Source: Dermanyssus gallinae | Lineage: Eukaryota; Arthropoda; Arachnida; Mesostigmata; Dermanyssidae | DNA length: 64,000 bases | NCBI GenBank assembly: GCA_003439945.1 | Contig: QVRM01000980.1 | Location: 186,001-250,000, forward strand | Reading direction: 5' to 3' | Part shown: positions 12,701 to 24,315 of the stretch, one piece after another | Numbering within the stretch: the first letter of the stretch is position 1 | Layout: each line of letters starts with the position of its first letter | Notes under the pieces: model-generated | Database searches by the model: none | Told to the model about the DNA's origin: nothing | The model's input: only the letters and a program-made list of their open reading frames with translations | Made by a program: the position numbers and the translations under genes

Positions 12701-13380
12701 AACCAATTCTACTATAAACATAAACTAAGCATACCGTCGTGTTCGTGAGAAACGACGTGGTTCCTCTGAAGGACCTGCGATGCCAGCTAGAAGATGTAAT
12801 AAGGTCGCTTAGAAAAGGATTTGCAAAATTTGGAGTTCTTTTCGTAGCTTTTACGCCCAATACCTCAAAATCGTAATACTACGACCGTTCAGAGCGCTTA
12901 AAACTAACACATTCAAGCATGCGCATTTCATGGTTTTTAGCAAATATATAGCAATCCCATCCGTGCTTGTGGTTTTCGGGGTGCATGTGGAGATTGAGTG
13001 CATGCATAAATGTCATAAATTACTTGTAATAGCTATAGAAGCACACACAACAATTTATGTTCTTACAGTAGCTGCTCGAAGGTGCCTTCGCAAACCACTA
13101 TACCGAACATTTGGTGGCGCCTGCAGAGATTTCGTTGGACGTCGAGAAATATGTAAAAATAAGCAATGCTAGACATTGCTCGAACGGCCTTAGCAGCTAA
13201 AGTTATCTTAATTGCCAACTCGATCGAGCATCGACCGGATTCCCGTAGATTAGAGCTTTTAGGTGACCCCAAAGACACAACAAACAAGACTCAAGCTCTC
13301 AAGACTCAAGCTGTTAACTCAAGCAGTGACCAAGCGACCGGCCCTCCGCGACCGATCTAACAATTATTATTAGTCACGTG
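9790..13380. other. No recognisable feature
   Basis: About 3.6 kb of mixed composition. Several short frames (for example 11137-11361 + and 9963-10282 -) show no motifs, repeats or splice-supported exons that could be defended. A short TA run sits near 12581. Confidence 0.4.
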
Positions 13381-13565
13381 GAGGTAAAAGTAACGTTTTC
13401 GGGCTTACCCTCAGCCAAGATTTCACGTTAACGGGACTGTTTTTCGCATTGCATCGTAGACGGACCCCCATAAACACAAACGTGCAACGATGTGGCTCGA
13501 ACCCGCACGCCTATCCCGGTTCTCCGGTCGCGGGGCGCAGACGAATGTACCACGCCACCGGGCTC
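13381..13565 (-). repeat. tRNA-derived SINE, family 1, copy A
   Basis: On the minus strand a tRNA-like head is followed by a body. A box-A-like sequence lies at 13557-13543 (TGGCGTGGTACATTC) and a box B (GGTTCGAGCC) at 13503-13494, the RNA polymerase III promoter pair. The body then reads through 'tttatgggggtccgtctacg' and 'cttggctgagggtaagccc'. The same body occurs near 44,050, 53,340 and 56,900. This is the best copy here because both promoter boxes survive. SINEs encode nothing and move with LINE enzymes. Confidence 0.7.
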
Positions 13566-13629
13566 GACGTTAAGGTAATATGTTCACGATTGCGCGCAAA
13601 ACCTCAACCGGGGCCAACCTCTAAGTTAG

Positions 13630-14959
13630 GTTGCAGTAGACCGTTCTTTGATAGAGTTACCGACACTTGACATATCAGTATGTGGTTCTCAAGGCTATTT
13701 CGAATGTCTATTTTAAAAACGGGAATAATGATTGAGTCATGAGAAGAAAAGGATTCATGCCCTCTTCAAAGTATCAAGCGAAAATGATAGTAAGCGGCTT
13801 AATCAGGCTGTCGGCTAGCTTAGCGCATATTATTGATGAACATTTATCACAGGTATAGGCTCTGTTCGGCAAGATAGGGGCGGCAAAAATGTGCAGGAAC
13901 CGCCGACGCGTCTTCCAGCTCGCTGCGTGATATTTAGCGCATATCTGCGAGCAGAACCGGCAACGATATTAATCGCTAACCTGACGAAACCCTTGGGTTG
14001 AACACACCGAAGTGACGGTAGCCTGGTACAATGAGCCTTGTGTACACGTGTAACTGCGCCACCTCTGCCGAGGCCTCTTTTCCTGCTTCTCCAACAGAAA
14101 TAGCTAAAATGGTCTTGTAAGAGGTGACCTTGTAAGAGGCAGGTTATTATTATAGACTGACTATGGTGGTTTCTACTGCCGGTTCGCAACCTACTGGCAG
14201 GTACTCAACGCGTTTTCTTACCGTTTGAAACAAACAGAGGACGCGTTTTATATATGCTTTGAAGCATTTTTCTAGCTGCGCAAAATTTGCTGCTGAAAAA
14301 TGGCCCAACACGCAGCAAAAGCTGTAACTTAATATTTGTATGATTTTAAGCTGAGAGACACTCACTGCCGCACTTAGAAACAGTCATCGAAGGGTTCTCA
14401 CCTCTATGTACATAGAGATTATAGCCGCTCGATACCTGTCGCCGATGTGCGTGGTAAAGATCGTATCCATATAATGTAATCTCAGACTTGAATACAGTAA
14501 GAAGTTGACACGATCTAATTAAGTCGGCTTACGATTGACTCGTATGTAGCCATCAAGAAATGCAAAAAACACGAACCTATTGCGCAAAAAAAAAGGGCAA
14601 CGATGTCTCATGGTTATTGGTCTGCCCTTAGTTTACGTAGCGACAGGTTCTTCTTAGATTAGTTAAGATGCAAACGTTAAATGAGTGTCTTGTGTCAACA
14701 TTTGGTTATCTTTTCTTCCATTGTTTTTTTAGCGATATGCTTAACTAGGATAAATACTGAACCTACATTTGCGGCCACGACAAGGCTACGTTTGTGTCAA
14801 TCGGATCCTCTTAAGTGAACTTTTTATTTAGTTCCAAAACATTTTCGTTGTGATCAGCCATATTAGAGTTAGGACCGCTTTAACAGTTGTAAAAAATATG
14901 TAGAATAGCTTTGAGCTAGCAAACGACTATGAATATTTGGGATATATATTTACGTGCGC

Positions 14960-14997
<38 letters not shown>

Positions 14998-15555
14998 GAT
15001 TTGCGTGACGGCCAACAGTTGACGGGTGCATTTGAATAGCAACGTAGTTACAAATAGATGAGCAGAGCCAGCAAATGTAGACCGCGCTGAACATCAACCC
15101 TTGTCGAAGGCCTACCGTACACCGAAGGAACTGCACATTTAAATACTGGCCCGGACATGGATGAAGGAGACGTGACTTTTGCCCGATCAACAGACATATC
15201 ACGCAGTTGGCACAGCTCCTATCGCCGTGCGTACAGGCGTCTGCATCGAGCCTGCGCATTGCTCGGTTCGTGCCCACCGCACGATCCAAAAAGCTATAGG
15301 CGATCGCCGCATACCACAGCGATTGCTGTTAATTGAAAGCAGCTAGCCTTAGCAGTGAAAGCAAAAACGAGGCATGTGCTCTGCTCTGCTATAGAGGAAA
15401 AAACAACTGCTCTGTAGCCTACTCTGTGGAGTTTTGGGCTGATTAAATGACAGGAAAGGGAAAGCGAAAAAAAGCGGAAAAGAAGGACGTGCTCATCGAT
15501 ATCAAACACATAGCGAAGTATCTGGTAAGTGTTTTCTGTCGGTCCGCCGGTGGCA
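13630..15555. other. Unassigned; one (TA)n array
   Basis: A TA array lies at 14963-14994. The frames at 13830-14189 and 14927-15289 (both -) have no family motif. Confidence 0.5.
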
Positions 15556-15559
15556 TCAT

Positions 15560-16804
15560 TCAGTAACAGAGCCCACAACGGCTTTCTGAGAGAAATGGAC
15601 ACCACGCCAGAAAAGGCCGCCCAGATCGTTTCTTTGATTGAGTTTCGCTGTAGTTTTGTTGGGTAGCTCGCCTGAGCTTGTTGAATGAATATGAATCAAT
15701 CTACCGTTTGGAAATTTCACCAACGGTATCAATTTATGGGCAGCTTCCACCGGACGGCGGTTTCGGGGAAGGCTCGATAGCTAGAACTAATCAGGATGAT
15801 TGCTTCCACTTAGTAGATATTGTGCGAAATCGCCGACTTACTACTGTCCAGTCAGGCCAGCAGGTCCGTAGTGCCCCCATGCGAGTTGGTAATGCGCGTA
15901 ATGCGTGGTAAAGGGGCCGGTTCGCGCGAGATACGAAAATTGGGCCGTCAGAGCGACGGCATTAAGGGGACTCTAGTCTTTGTATAGATCTATGGAGGAA
16001 AGCTGTCAGAACTATCTCCGATAGGACAATCGCATCAGGCAACCCTAGACCTCCCTAAAGAACGGGGAGTAGGGCTTGTTGGCGTGCGTCTGCAGATAGG
16101 CTGAGGTTCAACAACGCCTCTCTTGTAGCCAGCAAGCTGTCGTTGAGTCGCTTAAGAAGTCCCGTAACAAGCAAACAGTCTGCATCTTGTAAGGGGTGGT
16201 GACATGAGACCTAAAATGAGGGTCTTCGAACAAAAATGCCTCGGTAAAAACCTACGAAGCAAATGCGTAACATCGCATATTCTAGCTTGGCCAGCCGCCA
16301 TTTAAGTCACTCTCTGCGGGAACAGTAGAACGCCTAGCAACTTTAGATCCGTTTCAAAAATCCTGCATCCTGGAAGAGCGTCCAGCACTTTAGTAGCATA
16401 ACCTGTATGATGGAACCCCATTTTAGCCGGGTCTAGGGCCAGGCCACTGCGCTCAGCTAAGTCGATGATTCCCTCAAAACTGCATCGGGGCGCCGCCCAG
16501 AACACCATCGTCTCTGCGGCACTAAATGCCTGCGCCGCTTGCAGCCAACACGATTATGCGATACCACATCACTGCCGCCTTCGATGCTAGTGGTTGCGCA
16601 CTCTTTCTCACCTTCAAGCATGAGCGATGCAACCGCCTCTGCTGCAGTGCAATCTGCCTTGGTCGTGTCGTTTTTAACACAGGCGGTGACCGCCCTAAGT
16701 TTTAATATATCCACCAAATCAAATGGCCTCTCCTGACCGGAAACCACCAAACTCGACATGCCTGTGCCGCGACAAACGTCAAGACAAAAAGCAAACAACT
16801 GCAC
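15560..16804 (-). pseudogene. Decayed LINE, RT thumb region
   Basis: At 16508-16302 the frame reads FEGIIDLAERSGLALDPAKM, then PGCRIFETDLKLLGVLLFP. This fits the block after the RT active site (a..GL.LNP.K, then a LLG.PL-like block). Upstream, 16804-16457 is a 115-codon frame without clear motifs, in a different phase. Downstream, 15750-15556 (SGELPNKTTAKLNQRND) may be a further remnant. The assignment is moderate. The region could instead be two unrelated fragments. Confidence 0.4.
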
Positions 16805-16984
16805 TCAAAGAGAAACCAGACTTTAGAATTGAACCTGTTGCTGCTGAGTGGTAGTCGATGACACTGTCATACCGTAGCGCCTATGTCTTTGCGCCAGGGT
16901 CGTCCACCACTCTCGACCCCCCCCCCCTTTTGGGCTTCTGTTATTTGTTGAATCTTGAAATAATAATTATTAAATGTGGTTGTT

Positions 16985-17250
16985 TTCAATTGCAGACCAT
17001 CCCCGTCCTCTACGGGCTTGGATTCGTCGTGAGGCGTATCTTCAGTACACGGAGGGTCCGATATGTTGAGATATTTTGTGGCGTCCTTGTGACGATATCG
17101 ACGCTGACTCTCAGCCGTATAGTTCATAATCTATATTCCCAACAAGCATTGCTCAAATAAAATTCGATAAACAACCGATCGAACCCGTGACAACCGACAG
17201 ATAACAACCATGCCTAGCGTTCTAGCCTTTGGACCACGTCGCCACTTTTT
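16985..17250 (-). repeat. tRNA-derived SINE, family 1, copy E (rearranged)
   Basis: On the minus strand a tRNA-like head lies at about 17250-17170, with box-A-like TGGTCCAAAGGCTAGAACGC (17236-17217) and box B GGGTTCGATC (17187-17178). The + strand text 'cgtatcttcagtacacggagggtccg' (17034 onward) and 'gctgactctcagcc' (17101 onward) recurs near 43,965 and 44,030. The head differs from copy A, so this may be a related subfamily or a composite. Confidence 0.55.
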
Positions 17251-17685
17251 GTTGATTTTACCGCAGCGCCGCTACCAACCGACTTCGCTAAGCTAGTTTT
17301 CTCTACTCACGTGGCCTCTTACAAGAACAATGCTACTCCACAGTCCTACCTTCGGCGATTTTTGTGCAGACGCTCCTCTCAGCGAAAACGAAATCCTCTC
17401 AGTGCCCGATCCGACGAACCTCACTGACGTCTCCCGTCATTGTTCCTCGGCTCTCTCGCGGGCCTCGCTCTGCCTACGGTGCGCTTTCTGGCGCCTCCCC
17501 GGGCGCCATCGCGACCTCTTCGATCTTGGAGGCGATGTTCGGGTAAGCAAAGGCGCTTGGTATATGCGCTCCGCCGTTGAGGTGCACAGCTTTCAGATCA
17601 TCTCGGTCCAGTACGCTCTTGCCGATTAGAATCACACTAACTTGCAGTTTAATACATAAAATAATATTATATATACTCATGTCTG

Positions 17686-17868
17686 TCAAATTTGGCTATA
17701 TATATATATATAACACCTATTTGCACAGCCTACTCGGGGCATAAATAAAGGCGTTAGGTCCAGGCTTGGGCTGGTCCACCTAGCCAGGATGTCTCTCACC
17801 GAGGCGGTATTCCCTTTCTGAAAGACGTTGCAGTAAATATTCGCCTGCCCGCTTGTTTCCTGTAGCAA
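17686..17868 (-). pseudogene. LINE carboxy-terminal tail fragment
   Basis: The frame reads NIYCNVFQKGNTASVRDILA, then RWTSPSLD. It parallels DIQRGNAASVQGTLLKWS of the fragment at 28,389, and both match the 'FQR.S.AIQRGNA.S.LGT' ending of a LINE type with a conserved carboxy-terminal domain. Only about 60 codons remain, and the frame runs into TA repeats. Confidence 0.5.
17695..17712. repeat. (TA)n microsatellite
   Basis: Short TA array at the downstream edge of the LINE tail fragment. Confidence 0.9.
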
Positions 17869-17899
17869 GCATTAATCTTCTCCCGACATCGCTGAGCAG

Positions 17900-20180
17900 T
17901 TCCTTTGTGAGCAACCAAGCCCCCCCCCACATACCTATATTGTTTATTTTACAGTAAAATTAATTAAATCGACTAGTGCATAGTTGCCGACTGGCCTCAT
18001 CCATGTTGGAGGGGATTCAAGTCGAGAGAGCATTCTGAAAAGTGCCTCCAGAACAAGTGCAGCGATCTGCTAGTATTATCGTATACGAAGAATAGTTACC
18101 ACTAACAGATTTTTTCTATAAGGCACCACGTACGGCTTGTGAAGCAAAAGCTCTACTGCACAAATTGTTTAACACATTGAATAGCCTTATCCAATATACC
18201 CATATCGCGGAGCGTGTCGTCGCGTGAATCACTTTTCAGACAAAAGCCTTGTTTTGCCTGTCGGTTTTTTTTTGCATAGGGTAGGCATTTTCTGTAACGC
18301 ACACATATTAAAATAGCAAGCGTGCTTTGCTAAACCTGCTCTGTCGAACATATGCTGCAGTGCAGACAGAAGTGTGGTTTCACAGTCATCTAAAGCCTCA
18401 ATCGTTTATTCTAATAACACTCCATATGTCAGTTTGTACTGCATTTTTTTTATTTACCTAACAAAGGCGATTAAATAACTAATGATATTCACCCAAACAA
18501 GTGCTTGTGACGTGGCCAGAATTGCCTCTAAATGTGTGTTTTTTCCTGCTATTAAGGTCTCTAATTTGGCATCATGTAGCATATCCTATATAGTGATAAA
18601 AATAATTTTATCAATATTATAAATCGTAATGAATGCAGCCGTGTCATTCGAACTAGGCCTGGGTGGCACGTGAGCGAAAATTCTAATAATAATAACAATC
18701 ATAGTGAGGTAAAAGTAACGAATGTCGCCCAGAATGGAATTTCTTGAAAGCTGAATTTTGACGAGCGTTTCATGGTGCCAATGTCGATCGAGCTAGATAA
18801 ACATGCATTTTTGAAAACTGCTCTATTTACAGTGACGATGCAGCTTAGTAGCAGATATAGTACCATTATACAACAGTAAGTACATACTGCTCAATAATAA
18901 CTTTTGCCGGAGGGTAGCTTAAAGTAGTAACAAACACAAACATCATAGTCATCAGTATTATGGCACAGCACTGTTTATTTACATTTCTGATGTGAGAATG
19001 CTAGCCTTGTACAAGCACAATGCTATCCAACGCGCAAATATAGAATAGTAACTGCTACAGCAATGTGTCTATGTACAGCAAAGCTCAAGTCGCTCTGCAG
19101 CATATCATTTTCTCCAAAGTATTTGCAAAATTGTGGGTTAGACTTATGGAAGTCAGTCAATACATGGCATCTCCACCAATTAGAGGCGATACACCAGATT
19201 ATACGTTAACTCCACAACATCGTCTTATCGTCGACAGCGAAGAGTGATACCGCACTCTAACCGCAGCCGCGCAATGTTTAGCAATGTCCATCCGAGTTAG
19301 GGGGTAGCAAATAAGGCGTGCATTAAAACGAAGTGTCTTTGAGCGAGGGGGAGACGGATCAGATTTTATACGGTCAATCGAAATGTCGATATTGTAGCCC
19401 AGCGTTTGTCTAAAGTGCGGCCGAGCTTCAAGTTTAAAAGCGAGGAAGAAACACTGTACTTAGCCATTGAGAGCCACATCCGTATCTGTCATCCTGCATT
19501 CCACATTGCCTGCAGCCGGACAGCCAGTGAAATGGCGGCCTCCACTGGCTGTAATGGCTGGCTTCGATCAGTCGACGCATGCGGTTTACGTTCGTGTACA
19601 GTCTTGCCAAATGTATCAATACATTTTGAACAAATAGACATTACTTAACATCACTAGCGGCAAAATACTTTTCTAGCAAAAGCTCCAATGTGGAAGCTAC
19701 TTTAATTTCTACCATTTGACACCGACTGCCATCATTTACTGCACGACAAAGTTAACAAAAAAGCAATCGACGCTATGCACGATACAAGAGTTGTTCAGAT
19801 TTCAGAAGGTTGGCCGAATCGCGTAGCGCCTTTTCACACCTCATTTTTCTAAACTCAACGTGAACTTGTTAAAATACAATTATGGTAAAACTACCGATGA
19901 ACAGCTAACTGATGGCTTAGAATGGTTACAGGAGTCTTAATAATATTACATATTTTAATCGTTTTTTTAAAACAGTCAAGTCTAGCAAAAGTACAGTTTA
20001 CTATAGCGAAATAAAGTTCCACCTAAAACAATTAGTGGACCAAATCAATAATTGACGCCATCTAGTCGTATTAAGTTGCAGTACCTTACCGATAGCAACA
20101 ACAAAACTAAGTCACCACTAATAGCGAACCAACGTAATTGGACTTCAACTAGTAGCTAGTTATAGGCGTGCAGTGTTCCA
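17900..20180. other. No recognisable gene; one short shared repeat
   Basis: AT-rich. The 15-mer gaggtaaaagtaacg at 18706-18720 also occurs at 13381-13395 beside SINE copy A, each time after an AAT/ATT-rich run, so a repeat border may lie here. The frames at 19065-19247 and 19406-19648 have no motifs. Confidence 0.4.
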
Positions 20181-20339
20181 CAGCAGAGAGATGCAGTGCA
20201 CATGTTATACGCATCTCGCGTTGTATTTTATGTCCGACGTTTTGCTATATTCCTGACGCTTTTACTATGTGCGGCACCCCCTTCTTCGTTAAGAACATGC
20301 CCCACTAGCAGTGGCTATGCTTCAGTACGTTGGACGTCT

Positions 20340-20500
20340 GTTGCTGGTAAATTGTGGTTGTTGTTGTTGCTGTTGTTGCTGCTGATGCTTTTGATGATGT
20401 TGTTGTTTTGGTTCTTGCTGATGCTTTTGATGATGTCGTTGTTGTTGCTGTTGTTGTTGTTGTTTTTGTTGTTGCTGTTGACGTTGTCATCGTTGTCATT
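20340..20500. repeat. Imperfect (GTT)n / (CAA)n array
   Basis: Mostly ttg, ctg and atg triplets. Because such triplets lack stops in several phases, long low-complexity frames appear on both strands. These are composition effects. Confidence 0.85.
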
Positions 20501-20629
20501 CATGCCTTGGAAGATACCGTCGGCACGCCGTCGGTCTGGAAGGCTTTCGGTCGTCAACACAGTGACAAAGACAGTGGGCATTGTCGTTGATCTTCATTAA
20601 GCCGGCAGAACTGGGTGCGCCGCGCTCAT

Positions 20630-21440
20630 CTTAGGTGAGCATGTGCTTCTGTACGTGCCGGTGCAGCTGTTGCACACCTGCTGTTGCGCGGCGCCGTTTG
20701 CAGACGACGTACCCCCACCACCCCCCGCTCTCCCCATACGATATGGACGGAGGCGGCGGCTGCTCGAAGCGTTGCCCTTGTCGTTGTCGGTCGCCCATCA
20801 CCAACGTCACCATTGTCGCCGTCGGGTTAGCTGAACGCGCTGTCTCAACTCGAATCGCGTCACCGGCTGGCAGCATAGTGAGCTACCTAGCTGCTACTGC
20901 CTATGTACCTCTGCTTGTGTCTGAAATAATAAAACGACCCCCCCCCAAAGAACGAGACTAAGATGATGCGGGAGCAGCAGGGCGCGAGCCCGGGGGTGTA
21001 GAGGACATGCGCACCCCGAGCGTACCGCTGCATGGCAACGATCACAACAACAACAACAACAATACAACAACGACGACGACGACAACAACAACGTCCTGTA
21101 GATGCGTTATGGAAGACTAGGGCAGGTAGTCGTTGGCTGCTTGGTTCACTGCTCCTCGCTGTTGGCTCGCCGTCCTTACTGTAGTAGGACGCCGCTGAAG
21201 GAGCAACAAGCAATAACCTCAGGCGAGGTTTAAGAGCCAATGGAGGAAGAGCGACAGCGTAACGGGGTAGCATAACCTCGACACGATGCGTTTCCTGCAC
21301 CCCACCCCCACCAGCTCTTTTCACGCATCTACCCTCCTTTGTTCCCCGCGACCATCAGCTCGTCCGTCGCTTCGGTCTACTGCTAAAAGGTAGGCCTCGG
21401 CTGCCAAGTTGCTAATAGAGTCTATATAGGGTCACTTGGA
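20630..21440. other. GC- and CpG-rich stretch with triplet repeats
   Basis: It begins with a donor-like site on + (cttag|gtgagc near 20633). It holds C-rich runs, a (CAA)n/(ACG)n run at about 21044-21092 and several low-complexity frames. The composition contrasts with the AT-rich surroundings and resembles promoter or untranslated exon DNA, but no protein motif was found. Confidence 0.35.
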
Positions 21441-21585
21441 CATATATATATCTATATATATATACAGGCATACTTATTCCTATATATATATATATATATA
21501 TATATACAGGCATACTTATTCATATATATATATATATATATATATATACAGGCATACTTATTCATATATATATATATATATCTCT
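21441..21585. repeat. Compound (TA)n minisatellite
   Basis: Three copies of acaggcatacttattc are separated by TA arrays of different length. The repeated unit is therefore the 16-mer plus a variable TA run, of about 40-46 bp. Confidence 0.9.
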
Positions 21586-21599
21586 TATGCAGCCACTTT

Positions 21600-22870
21600 A
21601 CAGAGCTAAAGGAGGTATTTTTCGGATTTTTTCTATACAAGACGTTCGAAGCCATTCTGTTATAGGGTAGTATGGCGTCACCAATGCTTCGCCCTTATGC
21701 GAAATTTATCCGTCTTCGTTCAGAAATAGTACATTTTTATGTAAGTTTTGTTTACAATACATTTTTACGACGGCATGGAATACCAGGTTTAACTTACTTC
21801 GAGAAGGAGCGTTTTCTACACTACCAGCTCTTTTCACGCATCTACCCTTCCTAATTCACCTAGCCATTTGCCTGTCCGTTGCTTCACTGCTAAAGGGTAG
21901 GGTACTAATATTTATATATATATATAAATATATATCCGTTCCAGCTGCTGAATTGCTCCACGCCAGCGGGTGGTACGAGATAGTGGGATGGATTCCTCGT
22001 GGCAGCAGGTTGATATCGGGACCCTCACAGCTCGGTTCTCGGATCTTTTGTTGTTTTGTATTTATCTGCATTTTATCCTTTTAAGGGTCCCGAATCGGCA
22101 TTTTGACACGGATTTGCACCGGCGTATTCTAAATGTTGGCAACATAATTAGCAATTTTAACACTTTCGGACTAGTTGTCAATGCCAAAACACAACTTCAT
22201 AGTTTTTCGCTCATCGCCGAGGCTGCTGGCCTTTCCTGACAACCCGTTATTCAAGACACGGACCATTGAGCTCTTGCAGACCGTTAGATGCCTGTGGCTT
22301 AATTTCTAGGAAAACCTGAGGTGGCATCCCATCTGGATTATTTTGTACCGAAGTGCTATGCTGTAACATCTGCGCTGTCTAGAACAAAATAGACTGGGAT
22401 CACCCAGAGGCATAACTTCTTGTCAATGCCCTTTTTTCTAGGTGGCAAAGAGATTCGGTCCGTGATTTGTTCAGTTAATTTAACCTAATAACGGTGATAA
22501 ACTTATTATTATACATTATACAATACTTAAAAAGAAATTTATTATTATAAATGCTGTGGGTTTTTTATGTTAGCATATACAATTTATCGAGGTATTGTAC
22601 ATACGGAAATCGCGTTTTTACTAGTTTTTACTCTTCCCCCCCCAATCAGAAAAAAAACATGTAACAATTTTCGTAGTGCCCTCTGTATACTTGAAGTCTA
22701 GTCAACACATACTTGCATGTCGCCTCCCACGTCTGCTTACAGCGAAGCATATCTTCGCTCGAAAAGTATCTGCGCTGGTCGTTTGGGAGACGACTATACA
22801 TTTCCAAATTAGCATTGGTCGTTTTGAAAAATACTGGCAGGAATATGGTTGTGAAGCAAGAGTCTAATAA
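21600..22870. other. No recognisable feature
   Basis: AT-rich, with a short TA run near 21910. The frame at 21970-22239 (+) faintly resembles a LINE region after the RT box (FGLVVNAKTQ) but is too weak to call. Confidence 0.4.
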
Positions 22871-22879
22871 TGGAGTTTG

Positions 22880-23069
22880 CATGGCTTACCTTACGACACA
22901 AGTCACTGGAAGCGACCGACATAAACTGTTGAATCAAGCTATAGCAAGAGGCTTCCGACGGGCGGGCTTTCCAACCAAACTTGGTCCAATCCACCGCACA
23001 ATGATTTTTCTACCGTTTAAAGAAGGAATGTGTTGTCTAGAATGTGACGACCTCGTGTGCACTTTGTAG
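22880..23069 (+). pseudogene. LINE conserved carboxy-terminal domain fragment
   Basis: The frame reads DRHKLLNQAIARGFRRAGFP, then TKLGPIHRTMIFLPFKEGMC, then CLECDDLVCTL to a stop. This matches the domain 'RH..LN.AI..AF..AG.P..LEP.GL...T..PF..GK.LVWD.T...TL' near the end of certain LINE proteins. The LVWD block has become CLECDD. Only this domain remains. Related copies in the window lie at 30,174 (+) and 35,148 (-). Confidence 0.6.
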
Positions 23070-23287
23070 GCCTTAATTGTTGCGTACATCACGCACGACA
23101 GGTTGTACAGAAATCAATCTAGTTAGTAGGCCTATGTTGCCAATAGGTCTGCGTGTATATAAAGGAAAGATATAGGAAAAAGCGTCTAGAAAAGACGAGA
23201 AACAAGAACAGTGAAACGAGACAGAGTAAGAAGAGGAGGAAGAAGGACAAGGAGAAAAAAGATGACGGATATCGAAATGGGAATACT

Positions 23288-23363
23288 TCACCTGCAACGG
23301 GAACTCACCTGCAACGGGAACTCACCTGCAACGAGAACTCACCTGCAACGAGAACTCACCTGC
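23288..23363 (+). repeat. 17-bp tandem repeat, 4.5 copies
   Basis: The unit tcacctgcaacgggaac occurs four times (the last two with cgagaac) plus eight bases. It is a minisatellite, not a CRISPR array, because there are no spacers. It follows a purine-rich run at 23160-23275. Confidence 0.95.
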
Positions 23364-23369
23364 TTAGAG

Positions 23370-24200
23370 CCGGTGAGCCGGCGAAGCGAAGTAGGCCTTC
23401 TGGCTAGGCTTGTGGTGATCACGGTGCTCGTGGAGGTTATGGCCCATACGGCAACGATGAGGGCGGAGGCGGCGCGGCCCGGCCGGGGTGTTATTGCTGC
23501 GGTTACCGCTGAAGTTTCTGTTGCTGCTGCTGTTGTTCCGGCGGCTGCTCTTGTTGATCCCACCTTCACTGCCTGCTGCTGTTGATGACGCCATACAGGT
23601 CGTAATGCCTGCTTAGGCATTACTGGTCTTGCCAGGTCTTGCCCGACCCATCCCACCAGGTAGGGTGGGATAGGGTCGGGCAACGCGGGTACGTGTTCAG
23701 CCCATGGGATCTCATCGGTGAGATCATCATGCAGAGGCAATAGCAGCGGGAGCAAAAGCACTCTACTCGGCACGGCATCTCTTGTGTTGTCTACTCTGTC
23801 TACCGCTCTTCGTTCGGACATGTTGTGGCATTACGAACATAATGGTCAACTAGCCCATTCCCTCCGCTCGCCTCTCTTTCACCTCCCCCAGGCTGCCCCA
23901 CGGTCCTGCCATAGTATCTCTCTTTCTTTTCTCTACAATTTACTCTCGAAGAGGTGTGGAAGGCATGTGGAGTATACATTGGCAGGCCGCAACGCCAGAA
24001 ATAGCAGAAGAAGCAACAGCAGCAGCAGCAGGCATACGCAATTTCCGTGCCCTCACAGCCTGCGCGCGGCATGACGATGATGCTGAGATGATACCCCCCC
24101 CCCCCCAGCTAACAAACCCACGTCCAGGCAGACCGAGGGGCAAAGGAATACGTGCGTTACAGGTCGTCGTCGCGGTATGACAGAGCGCAAAAAGCTAAGT
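23370..24200. other. GC-rich low-complexity stretch
   Basis: Triplet-rich (ctg, gcg). It contains opposing long frames, 23211-23585 (+) and 23339-23821 (-), neither with a motif. The minus frame reads through the hairpins at 23602-23691. It resembles untranslated exon or promoter DNA. Confidence 0.3.
23602..23691. other. Two adjacent inverted repeats
   Basis: The first hairpin, 23602-23623, has perfect 8-bp arms (gtaatgcc / ggcattac) and a 6-base loop. The second, about 23641-23681, has GC-rich arms of 17-18 bases (gcccgacccatcccacc against ggtgggatagggtcgggc) with one extra base and a loop of about 6. Their position side by side is unusual, and the function is unknown. Confidence 0.7.
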
Positions 24201-24315
24201 TGATTTGAGGGGATGCCAAATACTCCGGAAGCAACAGTGGGGGCCCAGTTACTGGCGTCTTTCCAGAAGGAGCGGCATTTTTTTATCATTGGGGGTATAT
24301 ATATATATATATATT

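Noticed and set aside
13494..13557. Possible tRNA gene (box A and box B)
   Set aside because: The sequence does not give a complete cloverleaf by eye and is followed by a body shared with other copies, so it is a SINE head.
13830..14189. 119-codon minus-strand frame
   Set aside because: Several overlapping frames occur by chance in this length of DNA. No motif was seen.
20196..20600. Leu-rich 134-codon frame with a membrane-like segment
   Set aside because: The hydrophobic part is a (GTT/CTG/ATG)n array. The opposite strand is equally open.
23288..23363. Regular short repeats that could suggest a CRISPR array
   Set aside because: The 17-bp units are directly joined without spacers, and the DNA is clearly eukaryotic.
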